From the NCBI GenBank assembly GCA_035268685.1, contig DATFKK010000034.1:1-36736 (forward strand): a DNA stretch of 36,736 bases, read 5' to 3'. Made by a program: the position numbers and the translations under genes. This stretch comes from Candidatus Krumholzibacteriia bacterium (lineage in GTDB: Bacteria > Krumholzibacteriota > Krumholzibacteriia > JAJRXK01). The notes under the pieces were generated by a model, which was not told where the DNA came from, searched no databases, and was given only the letters and a program-made list of their open reading frames with translations. Shown here in pieces: positions 1 through 9,289 of this stretch (position 1 is its first letter; each line of letters starts with the position of its first letter).

Positions 1-884
1 ACCCGCGCGGCCAGCGCCGTGCGGTAGGCCTCCCGGGACCGCGCCATCTCCCCCTCCCGGCGCAAGGCCATCCCGTAACCCAGCCAAAGATCGTGGATGC
101 GCCGATCGACCAGTTCACGATCCGCGGGCACTTCGCAGTTCTGTAGCTGCTTTTCCAGTCCCGCGATCTGACCCGGAAACACTTTGCTCCCCCCGTGCGA
201 CACGCTCTCCTCGTGGTAGCGATACCGGTGCAGGATCCGGTCGACGAACCCGAAGGTCGTCCCGTGAAGACCGATCCGGCGCCACAGGTCCACGTCCTCG
301 GAATTCGCCATCGACTCGTCGAAGCCGCCGACGTCGGCGAGAACCTTCGCCCGGCAGGCCACGCTGGACGTGCCGATGAAGTTGGCCCTCAGCAAGTGAC
401 GAAAGGCGTTTCTTCCCTCCATCAGATACACACCGGGGTCGGAGGTCGGGCGCAGCGAAGACCGGAAGTCATGGTAGCGGGCAAGGAAATCGGGCACCAG
501 AACCTGGTCGGTCTCGCCGCAGATCAGGAAGTTCGTGAACAGGAAATCGACCTCGGGATACTGAGCGAAGACCCGTACCGTCTCCGCCAGCTTGTCCGGC
601 AACATCAGATCGTCCGCATCGCAGAAGACGATCACGTCGCCGGTCGCCTGCTCGATCCCGATGTTCCGTGGCTTCGAGGGTCCACCCGAGTTCGGGATCT
701 CGAGATACCGGATCGAGTCCGAATAGGGCTCGACGGCCCCGCGCGTTCCGTCCGTCGATCCGTCGTTCACGACGATCACCTCGGCTGCCGGAACGTCCTG
801 GGCCAATATGGAGTCGAGCGTTCGTGCGACATATCGCTCTGCATTGAAGCAGGGAACCACCACCGAAATCCGCACATCCTGCAT
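1..884 (-). CDS. GT2 family glycosyltransferase, C-terminus cut by window edge
   Basis: Read on the minus strand from ATG at 884, with GGAGG about 8 bases upstream; the gene runs off the left end after about 294 codons. The N-terminus is a classic GT-A/GT2 fold: 'ISVVVPCFNAERYVARTLDS', then 'VVNDGSTDGT' (nucleotide-binding DG) and 'VFCDADD' (metal-binding DxD). The first 230 residues therefore form the catalytic domain. The visible end ('MARSREAYRTALAAR') looks like a TPR-type helix, so a helical tail probably follows. It would transfer a sugar from a nucleotide-sugar donor to the growing lipid-linked repeat unit at the cytoplasmic face. It is the last visible gene of the exopolysaccharide operon, 45 bases after the flippase gene. 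The family is secure; donor and acceptor cannot be read. Confidence 0.9.
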   Translation of the reverse strand, partial: MQDVRISVVVPCFNAERYVARTLDSILAQDVPAAEVIVVNDGSTDGTRGAVEPYSDSIRYLEIPNSGGPSKPRNIGIEQATGDVIVFCDADDLMLPDKLAETVRVFAQYPEVDFLFTNFLICGETDQVLVPDFLARYHDFRSSLRPTSDPGVYLMEGRNAFRHLLRANFIGTSSVACRAKVLADVGGFDESMANSEDVDLWRRIGLHGTTFGFVDRILHRYRYHEESVSHGGSKVFPGQIAGLEKQLQNCEVPADRELVDRRIHDLWLGYGMALRREGEMARSREAYRTALAAR

Positions 885-929
885 CGGAATCGCCTCCACG
901 GGAACCTGCGCCCCGACCGCTTCCTGCGG

Positions 930-2495
930 CTAGCCCGCCCCTCGCACTCTCTTCGCCAGCGCCAGCACCTTTCTCTGGGTCTCCACGTGCACCACCGGCA
1001 GCAGCAGGAAGAAGGTGCCCACCAGGGCGGTGCGCACCGCCAGGTCGAGCACCAGATCGGTCCTCTCCTGCACCAAACGGATCACCTTGCCCTCTTTCAG
1101 ATCGCCCAGCCAGGTCCCCCGTAGACCCTCGAGTTCCCCCTGGACCCAGCCGAGCACGGGCTCTCCCCAGGCGGCCACCGACGCCACGTCGATCTGACCG
1201 ATCCCGATCATCAGCCCCCCCGCGCACACCGCGATCAGAACGATCTTCCCCCAGTCGATGGGCAATCGATAGTATCGCTGGGAATGGATCCATTGCGCCA
1301 CGGCCATCGCGAGGGCCGTCAACAGCCCCGACCAGGCCGCACCGTAGAGCCCCCAGATGCCGATCAGCACGAACGACAGTCCGAGCTTGAACACCGAGGT
1401 CACGATGGTGATCCGCGCCAGCACGCCGGTCTTCTTGGCGTAGTACAACCCGAAGCCCAGATACAGTGCCGCGCCCGACATGACGACCTGCGCGGCATCG
1501 ATCTGGGCGACCCGGGCCGCCGGCCAGAACTCGGGCGGTGTCAGCAACTTCAACACCGTTTCGATGTTCACGGCCAGCGCCAGGAACGCGGCCGTGGAGA
1601 TGAAGAAGAAATAGACAAACATGTTGGCGATGTGGCGCGGCGCACCGGGTTCGTCTGCGATCTCGAGCGCCTTGGTCCCCCAGCTCTTGTTGAAGGGATT
1701 GATGACCAGCATGTTGATCAGGACCGGGAACTTGTAGGCCATCTCGAGCACGCCGACGGTGGCCAGGTCGATCTGGTAGCGAACGATGACCCGCTCCGCT
1801 TGGCGGGCACCGAAGCGCGTGAGCGAGCCGGGGATCAACGGATACTGGTACTGGTAGAGGCTTCGCGCGAAGCCCCGGTCCCACCGGAATCCGCAGTAGT
1901 GCTTGAGCACGACCAGGCTGATCGCCAAGCCGATCAGCGCCGAGATCATTCCGGCCAGGAAGTAACCGAACAGGCCCAGGCGGAGGATCACGATCAGATA
2001 GATGTTCAGGCTCAAACTGATCACGAGCTTCACGATCGAGATCATCGAGAAGATCGCCGATCTCCTGGTGATGATCAGGATCGACATGGCGGACTGCATG
2101 ACCATGCCACAGACAAACGTCACCAGGGCCATGCAGATGAGATCCCAGTGCTCAGGAGTGCCCAGCAGGAGGGTCGAGGCCGGCTTGCTGAACACCGCAC
2201 CCACCAGCGCCAGCGCCAGGACCACCAGGCCCGCCAGCCAGGTGCCCGTCGACACCACCGTCGGCTTCGCCGCCGGGTCGGGCTCTTCGTGGTAGATTCG
2301 CGTGATCGCGCCGTGCAGGTTGTAGCCGATCAAGCTGGTCAGCAGGAACAGCGACGCATCGATCATCCCGATCACGCCGTAGCCCACGTCGCGAAGGATG
2401 TTCGCGTAGAACGGCAACATGACGAAGCCGATGATCCGGCCCGCCATGGTGGCCACGCTGTACACCGCCGCGTGGCGGAAGGTGTCGCGGATCAT
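930..2495 (-). CDS. Wzx-like polysaccharide flippase (MOP superfamily)
   Basis: Multipass membrane protein of about 521 residues that starts 'MIRDTFRHAAVYSVATMAGR', typical of the Polysacc_synt/MATE-like family, with a dozen or more hydrophobic segments. It should flip undecaprenyl-linked repeat units across the inner membrane. The ATG at 2495 fits the family N-terminus but has a weak ribosome site; a GTG at 2528 would add 11 residues. The open frame continues upstream into low-complexity Arg-rich sequence that overlaps the ligase gene and is unlikely to be translated. Near the C-terminus a hydrophilic stretch of about 60 residues ('GELEGLRGTWLGDLKEG') separates the last two membrane helices and is longer than usual. 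It lies between the Wzy-like gene and a GT2 gene, all co-oriented, which supports the role. Confidence 0.86.
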   Translation of the reverse strand: MIRDTFRHAAVYSVATMAGRIIGFVMLPFYANILRDVGYGVIGMIDASLFLLTSLIGYNLHGAITRIYHEEPDPAAKPTVVSTGTWLAGLVVLALALVGAVFSKPASTLLLGTPEHWDLICMALVTFVCGMVMQSAMSILIITRRSAIFSMISIVKLVISLSLNIYLIVILRLGLFGYFLAGMISALIGLAISLVVLKHYCGFRWDRGFARSLYQYQYPLIPGSLTRFGARQAERVIVRYQIDLATVGVLEMAYKFPVLINMLVINPFNKSWGTKALEIADEPGAPRHIANMFVYFFFISTAAFLALAVNIETVLKLLTPPEFWPAARVAQIDAAQVVMSGAALYLGFGLYYAKKTGVLARITIVTSVFKLGLSFVLIGIWGLYGAAWSGLLTALAMAVAQWIHSQRYYRLPIDWGKIVLIAVCAGGLMIGIGQIDVASVAAWGEPVLGWVQGELEGLRGTWLGDLKEGKVIRLVQERTDLVLDLAVRTALVGTFFLLLPVVHVETQRKVLALAKRVRGAG

Positions 2496-2538
2496 GCCGG
2501 GACGGATCCCGAGCGCCTTGCCACCCACTGCTCTTCCG

Positions 2539-4041
2539 TCACCTCTCCGCGATCCGAGCCGCCGGGTCGGCGGGAGCCGGGATCCGATCCGTCGTCTGCT
2601 GCCCTGCTTCGCGTTGTGCTTCGGCGTCGGGAGCATGGAAGTAGATGCGCGCCGCCGCCACCCCCACTGCGGCGAAGATGTACCATTGCCTCCTCATGAG
2701 GTTGTGCCCGAAGACACCCGCGACCAGCAGCGCCCCGACGGCGATCAACGCTCCGGTGAGGAAGACACGCTCGAACTCCCACGCGCGGTCTCTTCGAGTG
2801 GCCCGGATCACACGGAGCAGCGTCCAGCTGAACATGGCGAGGAAGCCCATGAAGGCAACGAACCCCGGAAGTCCGAGATTCGACACGAGCTGCACGTAGA
2901 GCGAATGGGAGGCGTGGTACGGCTCCTTGTCCAGTCCCGTCCTCTCGGAGTAGGTGGGGTTCGCCGTAATGTAGCAGTTGATCCCGACACCGGTGAGCGG
3001 ATGATCGACGAACATCAACCACCCCTTCGTCCACAACTCGTAGCGCGTCTTCGCCGTCCCCTGCTCGCTCGCATTGCTCAGCGTGGCGTAGCGCGCCTGG
3101 TACTCGCCCGGCATCATGAGCCACGCCGCGAACACGATCGGGATCCCGATCACGAGGGCGACCAAACGGCGCCGCAACGTCATCCACGTGAAGACCATTC
3201 CCGCGAGGAACCCGATCATTCCCGACCGCGAGTTCGTGAGGATCACGACGATGGTGGCCAGAATGGTCCCGGCGGCATAGAGGACTCGCCACCACCCGAT
3301 GGCGCGGCACTTCGCCAGCAGGAAGAAGATGGGGAAGCTCGCCGCCATGGTGGCGGCCATCTGGTTCGGACCGCCCGAAACGTCCGTCGATCCGATCAGC
3401 CGCTCGCCGTCGGGCTTCACCCTCACGTTCCCGGCCAGGTAGTTGGTGATCCCGTCCAGGGCGATGTACAGCATCGCGGCCGTGTACAGGATCATGAAGG
3501 TCCGCAGCCGGGTCTTCGAATCGATCAACTGCACGACCAGGATGTAGAACACCAGGATCTTGATGAACTCGACCACCCCCTCGACCGCTTTCCCGGGCCA
3601 CCACGCCAGAGGAACCGAGTTGACGACGGCGGCGAAGAGGACGATCAGCCAGATGGTCGTGGGCGACCGATCGATGTAGATCCGCCCCTCCTCGCGGAGC
3701 TGCCGCAGGTACAGCGCGGCCAGTGTCATCACCCCGATCAACCGCTCCGGGCGCAGGGGTTTGAGCTCGGGGTACAGATCGGCGATCTGGGTGATGTAGA
3801 TCACCACGTACAGCAACAGGCCCACGTAGGGCCACCGGAGGATGGCGGCCACGGCGAGCGACACCAGGATCGCGCCCGCGATGAAGACCGCCGGCACCTT
3901 GATCAGCCCCAACCCCACCAGCAGGCCCAGCCCCGCCACGGCCAGCACACGGATCGCCCGCCGCACCTGCGCCAGGCTCGACGGGTCGGACTCCGGGCGC
4001 AATGCCAGGAAGTCCATGCGGTCTCGGGGGGTCAGAGCCAT
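2539..4041 (-). CDS. O-antigen ligase / Wzy-like polymerase family membrane protein
   Basis: 500-residue multipass protein starting from ATG at 4041, preceded by GAGGTGGAG. It has the Wzy_C/O-antigen ligase hallmarks. A central region has 'GGPNQMAATMAASFPIFFLL' and 'ILTNSRSGMIGFLAGM' (the usual 'SRG/SRSG' loop). A large periplasmic loop contains 'HPLTGVGINCY' and 'HASHSLYVQLVSNLGLPGF', carrying the conserved His-rich 'H.S....L...GL.G' motif. These proteins join lipid-linked glycan units, either polymerising repeats (Wzy) or transferring glycan to an acceptor (WaaL). In an operon with Wza, Wzc and Wzx types, polymerase is the likelier role, but sequence alone does not separate the two. The tail after the last helix is short, polar and Ala/Pro-rich. 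Translation probably begins independently, as a 96-base gap separates it from the gene upstream. Confidence 0.87.
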   Translation of the reverse strand: MALTPRDRMDFLALRPESDPSSLAQVRRAIRVLAVAGLGLLVGLGLIKVPAVFIAGAILVSLAVAAILRWPYVGLLLYVVIYITQIADLYPELKPLRPERLIGVMTLAALYLRQLREEGRIYIDRSPTTIWLIVLFAAVVNSVPLAWWPGKAVEGVVEFIKILVFYILVVQLIDSKTRLRTFMILYTAAMLYIALDGITNYLAGNVRVKPDGERLIGSTDVSGGPNQMAATMAASFPIFFLLAKCRAIGWWRVLYAAGTILATIVVILTNSRSGMIGFLAGMVFTWMTLRRRLVALVIGIPIVFAAWLMMPGEYQARYATLSNASEQGTAKTRYELWTKGWLMFVDHPLTGVGINCYITANPTYSERTGLDKEPYHASHSLYVQLVSNLGLPGFVAFMGFLAMFSWTLLRVIRATRRDRAWEFERVFLTGALIAVGALLVAGVFGHNLMRRQWYIFAAVGVAAARIYFHAPDAEAQREAGQQTTDRIPAPADPAARIAER

Positions 4042-4137
4042 CGGGCTCCACCTCGGAGGGTTCGTCCTGGTCGGGTCGTCATACGCCTTCGCTTCTTCCG
4101 TGCCGCCTGCCGCGGGGTGGCCACGATCCGGGATGGA

Positions 4138-5493
4138 TCAGGAACGGATCACCGACGGATCCTCGATCTCGCAGATCGAGAACTGGTACTTCCCGCGCGG
4201 CGTGGGCTCGATCCGCTCCACCCGCTCGACCGTGCTCCGCATCTCGTCGCCGAAGACCTGCCGGATCGTCGCGCGGAGCGCCGCCGTGGTGTCGTCGGAG
4301 TAACGATCCGACGGCACCACCCGCACCTGCACGTGATCGAGCGCGTCCTGGACGATCTGTGCCTGCTTCACGCCCTCGAGGTGGATCATGAACGTGTCGA
4401 GGATCGAGATCCCCGAGATCCTGCGACCATCGGGCGCGAAGAGGATGTCACTGGTGCGGCCGTACACCCGGCCGAGACGCGGAAGCCCGCGGCCACAGCC
4501 GCAGGTGCCGCTCCGCGTGGTGGCCAGATCCCCGACCTCGTAGCGGATCAGCGGCATCCCGCGGTTCACCAGATCCGTGAGCACCACGCGTCCGGGCGTG
4601 GTCTGGTCGCCGTCGAGCACCTCGACGAGGATTCCCTCCGCCGCCACGTGCAGACCGTCGTGCGCCTCGCACTCCGACGCGATCAGCGCGACCTCCTCGC
4701 AGCCGTAGCGGTCGAAGACCACCGGCCCGAACACCGATTCCACCGTTTCGCGCTCGGCATCGGACAGGGTCTCGGCCGTGGAGATGATCCCGTCGAAGGC
4801 GATGTCGCCGATGCCTCGGCGGACCAGGTGCTCGGTGAAGAAGTAGATCGAATGCGCGTGGCCGATCAGGGCCCGGGGGCGAAACCGGCGCAGGCGGTCG
4901 ACGAAGTCGTCGAGCCGGGCTTCGTCCATCTCCAGGGTGTCCAGGAACGCGGTTCGCTCGCACAGGGCCTTGTGGACCCTCACCTTCCACGGGTACTGCT
5001 TGTCGGTATCTCCCCACAGGGCTGCGCGCCGCACGCCGGGTCGATGCCCCGCCCAGGCATCGTGTCGTCTGGTGAGCCGACTCTTGAACGTGTGAGCCCC
5101 CGCGTCCCAGTACAGATGGAGCGGCACGCCCGTCGACCCGCCGGTCCGGCGACGGAGCAACCGGTCGCGATCGAATCCCTCGCTGAGGATCTGGTCGCCA
5201 TGACCGCGGATGTCGTCCTTCGTCAGCAGGGGCAGGCCCGCCAGGTCCGCGACGTCCTTCAGGTCGCCCGGCTCGAACCCCGCGTCGCGGAATCGCCGGC
5301 GGTAGAAGGGGCTGCGTTCCGCCGCGAACCCCAGGAGTTCCCGCAGCCGCTGGAGCTGCCGATCGCGGATCTGCTCTTCGTCCTGGAACTGGCTGCGCGC
5401 CAGCTCGCGGTCGAGCGCAGGGTCGGCAACGCCCCATCTGCGCTCGTACAGGGGAACGAACACCCTTCGCGCCAGCACTCCGTGGAGGTCCAT
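4138..5493 (-). CDS. CapK/PaaK-like adenylate-forming enzyme
   Basis: 451-residue protein related to phenylacetate-CoA ligase and the CapK family found in capsule loci. The N-terminal helix-rich part holds 'ERSPFYRRRFRDAGFEPGDLKDVADLAGLPLLTKDDIR', quoted here in sense only as the family's 'FY...F...G..P..i..l.dl..lP.l.K..ir' pattern. The phosphate-binding loop is 'RRTGGSTGVPL' near residue 115. 'DRYGCEEVALIASEC' matches the 'YG.tE' adenylate motif, and 'GRVVLTDLVNRGMPLIRYEVGD' matches the acyl-adenylate 'T.l....pliRY..GD' motif. A cluster of Cys and Gly ('GTCGCGRGLPRLGRVYGR') follows, as in PaaK. CapK proteins in polysaccharide clusters probably activate an acid for attachment to the glycan; the true substrate is unknown. 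The gene follows the kinase gene by only 5 bases. Confidence 0.85.
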   Translation of the reverse strand: MDLHGVLARRVFVPLYERRWGVADPALDRELARSQFQDEEQIRDRQLQRLRELLGFAAERSPFYRRRFRDAGFEPGDLKDVADLAGLPLLTKDDIRGHGDQILSEGFDRDRLLRRRTGGSTGVPLHLYWDAGAHTFKSRLTRRHDAWAGHRPGVRRAALWGDTDKQYPWKVRVHKALCERTAFLDTLEMDEARLDDFVDRLRRFRPRALIGHAHSIYFFTEHLVRRGIGDIAFDGIISTAETLSDAERETVESVFGPVVFDRYGCEEVALIASECEAHDGLHVAAEGILVEVLDGDQTTPGRVVLTDLVNRGMPLIRYEVGDLATTRSGTCGCGRGLPRLGRVYGRTSDILFAPDGRRISGISILDTFMIHLEGVKQAQIVQDALDHVQVRVVPSDRYSDDTTAALRATIRQVFGDEMRSTVERVERIEPTPRGKYQFSICEIEDPSVIRS

Positions 5494-5498
5494 GGCGC

Positions 5499-6269
5499 TC
5501 AGCGCCCCTCGCGACGCCGGAGCGGGTTCTTCGACCGGCGCCCACCCGAGTCCGGCGCCGAGGCGGGGTCGGCCCCGGCGGGAACCGGCGCCGCCTGCTG
5601 GTAGCCTTCGTAGTTGTTCTGGTACGCCGTGTACTCGGGTGCCGCTTCCTCCACGTTGCTCACCACGAGCCCCACGACCCGTGCGTCGACGCTCTCGCAG
5701 ATCTGTCGTGCCCGCTTCAGCTGCGACTCGGTCGAACGCCCCGCCATGCCCGCCAGGATCACCCCGTCGGTCACGGGCAACAGCATGGTGGCGTCGGCCA
5801 CCGGCACGATCGCCGGCGAGTCGATCAGGATCAGGTCGTAGCGATCACGCAACGAATCCACCAACGACACCAGATCGCGGGTGCGGAGGAGCAGCGCAGG
5901 ATCGGCTCCGCCCTCGGTCGGAAGCGTGACGTCGAGACTCGGCAGCTCCGTGCGAATGATCGCCTCGTCGATCGAGGCCTTTCCCTGGAGCACGCGGTCG
6001 ATCCCGGTGAACCCGCTCAGCTCGAAGTGCTGGTTCATGGCGGGAATCCGGAAGTCGAAGTCCATGGCCAGGATCCGTCGGTCCGGGTACATGCCCAGGG
6101 CGGTGGCCAGATGCGCCACGGTGGTGCTCTTGCCCTCGCCCCGCAGGGCGCTCGTGAAGAGGATGGTCTTCAGGCCCTCGCGGCGGCTCATGCTCCAGAC
6201 CCGGGCCTCGAGTTTGTTGATCTCCGAGGCGAGCAGCCAGTTGGTCTGCATGCGATCGATGGTCTTCAC
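5499..6269 (-). CDS. BY-kinase (CpsD/CapB/Wzc-C-type tyrosine autokinase)
   Basis: 256-residue cytoplasmic P-loop kinase. Walker A is 'RGEGKST', Walker A' is 'ILAMDFDFRIP' (the DxDxR form typical of BY-kinases), and Walker B is 'LILIDSPAI'. The C-terminal region carries a tyrosine cluster, 'YTAYQNNYEGYQQ', the expected autophosphorylation tail, followed by a basic end. The start is GTG at 6269 with GGAGG at 6276-6280. It overlaps the TGA of the upstream Wzz-like gene (GTGA), so the two are translationally coupled. It works with that membrane protein as a split Wzc: cycles of Tyr phosphorylation control polymer length and export. No low-molecular-weight tyrosine phosphatase or PHP phosphatase partner is visible in the window; the nearest phosphatase gene is a divergent PP2C. 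Confidence 0.92.
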   Translation of the reverse strand: MKTIDRMQTNWLLASEINKLEARVWSMSRREGLKTILFTSALRGEGKSTTVAHLATALGMYPDRRILAMDFDFRIPAMNQHFELSGFTGIDRVLQGKASIDEAIIRTELPSLDVTLPTEGGADPALLLRTRDLVSLVDSLRDRYDLILIDSPAIVPVADATMLLPVTDGVILAGMAGRSTESQLKRARQICESVDARVVGLVVSNVEEAAPEYTAYQNNYEGYQQAAPVPAGADPASAPDSGGRRSKNPLRRREGR

Positions 6270-7936
6270 GACGAGCCTCCCGAGTCGGGGTCGACCACGA
6301 CGACCGGCCGGGTGATCGCGCCGGTCTCCTCGAACACCGTGTCCTTCGACAGGAAGAACGCCACGGTCAGGACCAGCACCAGGGTGATGGCCGCGGGCAC
6401 CGCGAAGTCGCGCACCCGACGGCGCGAGCGCGCTTGTCGCATGATCAGCGGTGCGGTGCCGATGATCGGCCCGTCGAAGGCCCGCTCGAAGTCGTGGAGC
6501 GAGCGCAGGGTCGAGTCGGCCACCTCGACGGCCAGGGCGAGCAGGATTCCGAAGAAGGGACCCATGAGGATCGCCGCGAACAGGATCTTGGAGCGGTTCG
6601 GCTCCGTCGGCTTCATGGGAGTCTGCGCGGGATCGACGATCTCGATCTTGCGACCCATGTCGGTGGCGGCGACGGCCTGGCTCACGTCGCTGGCCACGAG
6701 CTGGGCCTTGAAGGACTGCAGGACGTCCTGGGCCGTCTGGACTTCGTTCTGCAGACGGGCCAGCTCCATTTCGCCGCGCGGACCGAGCTGCGCCTTGCGC
6801 CGGAACTGTGAGATCTCCTGTCCCAGGAACTCCGCCGCCGCGTCCTGCGCATCGCGATCGAGGCTGGTGAACACCAGGCGCGCGAGCGCGTCGCGGCTGG
6901 ACGACGCGGCCTCGGGGTACATGGCCTCGACGACACGCTCGAGCAACTGGAGCAGTCCACGACGGATGGTGGTGTAGCTGCCCTGCGGCGGCCACTCGGC
7001 GCTCTGCCCACCCTCGGACGACAGCAACCGATTGCGCACGTCCTCGATCAGCGCCGAACTCAACCCGCGGGCCTGGTTCCGGACCCGCGAGTCGTCGGCC
7101 ACGCGATCCTGGGCGCCGGCCAACTCGCTCCTCGACAGGGCCGTCGCGAACGGCAGCGTGCGGATCCGCGCCAGTTCGGCTTCGTCCAGGATCTTGCGGT
7201 ACAGCGCCTCGGCGGCGCTGATGTTCTGCTCGGTGACCGTACCCTGCGACAGGTCTTCCTGGATCTGCAGCTGCTTGTACTGCTCGAGTTCGCTCTCGGC
7301 CTCGGCCAGCCGCTGCTCGTAGATCTTCAGTTGCTCCTGACCGAAGTCCCGGGCCTTGTTCAGGTTCTCGAGGGCGGTCTGCGCCGACATGTCCACGTAC
7401 AGCTCACTGATCCACTGGGCGAGGAGCTGCGCGTTCCGGGCGCTGGTGTCCCGCACCCGGATGTTGTAGATGCCGACCCCACCCTGCGACAGACCGACCT
7501 TGTCGCGCAGCTCCATCACGGCGATGTGGACCGCCATGTCCTCGCGCGACAGATCGGCGGACCCGTCGAGCGCGCGCACCGCTCTTTCCCGGATCCCGGG
7601 ATCCTCGTGGATGCGCAGCAGACGGACCACACGCTCGAGGAACGGACGGCTCATGATGCGGCTTTGGAGCTCGTCGCGCCGCTGTCTTTCGGCCAGCTGC
7701 CCGGTGGCCTCGGCCCCCAGTCCGCTCATCAGATTCCGCAACTCACCGGCCAGACGCTGTTGATCGTCGACCATCAACGTGGCCTGTGAGACGTAGACGT
7801 CGGGAACGAACTGCAGCCCCACGAGCGTGCCACACAGGACCGTGATCGCGCAGAGCACCACGATCCAACGGCGGCGCCAGATCATGCGCAGGTACTGGAC
7901 GGGATCGATCTGGTGATCGACTTCGGGGTTCATCAT
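6266..7936 (-). CDS. Wzz/GumC-like polysaccharide co-polymerase
   Basis: 556-residue inner-membrane chain-length determinant. A Wzz N-terminal domain ('IDPVQYLRMIWRRRWIVVLC') leads into the first membrane segment near residues 22-42. A long periplasmic helical region follows, with coiled-coil stretches around 'EQLKIYEQRLAEAESELEQYKQ' in the middle third. The GNVR-type end, 'VDPAQTPMKPTEPNRSK', precedes a second membrane segment. After it comes 'RSLHDFERAFDGPIIGTAPLI', the usual cytoplasmic linker to the kinase, and then an extra hydrophobic stretch ('AAITLVLVLTVAFFLS'), which is not typical of every Wzz. ATG at 7936 is preferred (GAGG about 10 bases upstream); a GTG at 7972 would overlap the exporter gene. 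It partners with the coupled BY-kinase and the SLBB exporter. Confidence 0.88.
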   Translation of the reverse strand: MMNPEVDHQIDPVQYLRMIWRRRWIVVLCAITVLCGTLVGLQFVPDVYVSQATLMVDDQQRLAGELRNLMSGLGAEATGQLAERQRRDELQSRIMSRPFLERVVRLLRIHEDPGIRERAVRALDGSADLSREDMAVHIAVMELRDKVGLSQGGVGIYNIRVRDTSARNAQLLAQWISELYVDMSAQTALENLNKARDFGQEQLKIYEQRLAEAESELEQYKQLQIQEDLSQGTVTEQNISAAEALYRKILDEAELARIRTLPFATALSRSELAGAQDRVADDSRVRNQARGLSSALIEDVRNRLLSSEGGQSAEWPPQGSYTTIRRGLLQLLERVVEAMYPEAASSSRDALARLVFTSLDRDAQDAAAEFLGQEISQFRRKAQLGPRGEMELARLQNEVQTAQDVLQSFKAQLVASDVSQAVAATDMGRKIEIVDPAQTPMKPTEPNRSKILFAAILMGPFFGILLALAVEVADSTLRSLHDFERAFDGPIIGTAPLIMRQARSRRRVRDFAVPAAITLVLVLTVAFFLSKDTVFEETGAITRPVVVVDPDSGGSS

Positions 7937-7958
7937 CGGTGTGGGACCTCGACCCTCG

Positions 7959-8993
7959 CTAGTTGCTCGCACGCTGGATGAGAACGACGACCGTTGCCAC
8001 CGACAGGAACGGCGCCAGGACTTCGCTGATCCTCTGCACGAAGCCTTCCTCCGGGGGGACGGTGATCGTGTCGCCGGGACGGAGCGCCAGACCGCCGGGA
8101 GGGTTCGCCTCGTGGAGATACCCTTCGAGGTCGATCTCGTAGGCCATGGAACCCAGCGGAGTCCGCCGGAGGAGGCGGACCGACCGTAGATCGGCTCCGG
8201 GCTCGGTGCCTCCGGCCACGCCGATGGCGTCGAGGAGGTTCTCGGCCATCATCATGGAATAGTTGCCCGGCTGGCCCACCGCACCGAGGATCCGGAAGGC
8301 ATCGCCCTCGGGCAGTCGTCCGCCCAGGGCGGGCACCACGATCGTGTCCCGCGGCCGGAGTTCCGGAACGGCCCCGGGCGGCGTGTCCTCGATGCCGCGC
8401 GACAGGTCCGCCCGCAGCGTCCTGGGCTCGTCGGGCCGCCGGTCGCGGCGCACGATCTGCACGCTTCCGAGCGCGGCGTCGTCGGTGGCTCCCTGGGCCG
8501 TCAGCAACGCCTCCCAAAGGTCGGGAAGCTCCCGGAAGCCGTAGGTGCCGGGGTTACCGACCTGGCCGAGGATCGTCAGCGTCCGGCTGCCGTAGCGCGC
8601 CACCGACACGAGCACCTCTTCGATCCCGGGATCGAGCAACTGGTAGCGCTGCGTCAGTTCGTCGGTCAGTTCGGCGGGGGTTCGACCGGCGACGTCGACC
8701 GTCCCCAGCATGGGAACCTGGATCCGACCGGCGGGGTCGATGGTCACCGTCGTCGACAGTCCTTCGCGGCCGAAGACCTCGACCTGGACGACGTCCTGCG
8801 GACCGAACTCGTACTGGTCGTCCGACGGCGAGGTCGCCGCCGGACCCGACGACGCCGCAGCACCGCCCTCCGTGTCGTCCTGCGCCGCCGCGGGTGCGCT
8901 CGACAGTCCGAGCACCGCGAGAGCGGCGAACACGACGAGCAGCGAACACCCGTCGGACTGCAACCGCTCGACATGCCGTCGGAAATCGAACAT
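7959..8993 (-). CDS. Wza-like polysaccharide export protein with SLBB domains
   Basis: 344-residue exported protein starting from ATG at 8993 with GAGGA 7 bases upstream. The signal peptide ('LLVVFAALAVLGLSSAPAAA') probably ends after about residue 37. A Poly_export domain follows ('YEFGPQDVVQVEVFGREGLST..I.P.G.I..P.LG.V'), then SLBB repeats: 'LTILGQVGNPGTYGF' and 'FRILGAVGQPGNYSMMM', each followed by a 'L.P.DTI.VP' strand. The end is a hydrophobic helix, 'VLAPFLSVATVVVLIQRASN', which could insert in the outer membrane like the Wza C-terminal barrel helix. No lipobox Cys is seen, so this is probably not a lipoprotein, unlike E. coli Wza. It is the first gene of the minus-strand exopolysaccharide operon and should form the periplasm-to-surface channel. 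Confidence 0.9.
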   Translation of the reverse strand: MFDFRRHVERLQSDGCSLLVVFAALAVLGLSSAPAAAQDDTEGGAAASSGPAATSPSDDQYEFGPQDVVQVEVFGREGLSTTVTIDPAGRIQVPMLGTVDVAGRTPAELTDELTQRYQLLDPGIEEVLVSVARYGSRTLTILGQVGNPGTYGFRELPDLWEALLTAQGATDDAALGSVQIVRRDRRPDEPRTLRADLSRGIEDTPPGAVPELRPRDTIVVPALGGRLPEGDAFRILGAVGQPGNYSMMMAENLLDAIGVAGGTEPGADLRSVRLLRRTPLGSMAYEIDLEGYLHEANPPGGLALRPGDTITVPPEEGFVQRISEVLAPFLSVATVVVLIQRASN

Positions 8994-9289
8994 GGATCCG
9001 TCCTCGACTCTCCGATGAGACCACGACCCCACCAACCCCGAACCATGCACTCGTGTTCCGAAGTCCCCAGGGACGCCGGATCGGGCGCGTGCACTGTCGT
9101 TGGTCGGAAGGGGCCCCCTGCTTTCCTTTGGTATTGTACATGACCGGCCCGAGGGCGAACATCCCTCAAAACCGATCTTGAACCTGGAACTGCACGCCTT
9201 AGGCTGACGTGCACGGTGCGTCGCGTCCCCTCATGCCGGATCGGGCGGTGCGATGGTCGACCCTTCCCGAACGCCACGAGCGAGGCCCG
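8994..9289. promoter_or_regulatory. Divergent control region between exopolysaccharide operon and PP2C gene
   Basis: About 300 bases with no convincing gene. It includes the most AT-rich patch nearby, around 9121-9140. On the minus strand a TACAAT hexamer at 9138-9133 fits a -10 box and would give the exporter mRNA a leader of roughly 125 bases; no good -35 stands 16-18 bases before it. On the plus strand TTGAAC at 9178-9183 lies 16 bases from TAGGCT at 9200-9205, a weak match. A short frame from 9046 on the minus strand overlaps the exporter start but has no supporting feature. I see no JUMPstart/ops element. Confidence 0.35.

Noticed and set aside
2419-5604. Very long open frame on the plus strand through the flippase, ligase and CapK region
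   Set aside because: It is opposite to three well-supported genes, is rich in Arg, His, Asp and Pro, and has no domain; such frames are expected in GC-rich DNA.
8994-9289. Short reading frame from 9046 on the minus strand in the exporter leader
   Set aside because: It overlaps the exporter start in another frame, has no ribosome site and no recognisable product.
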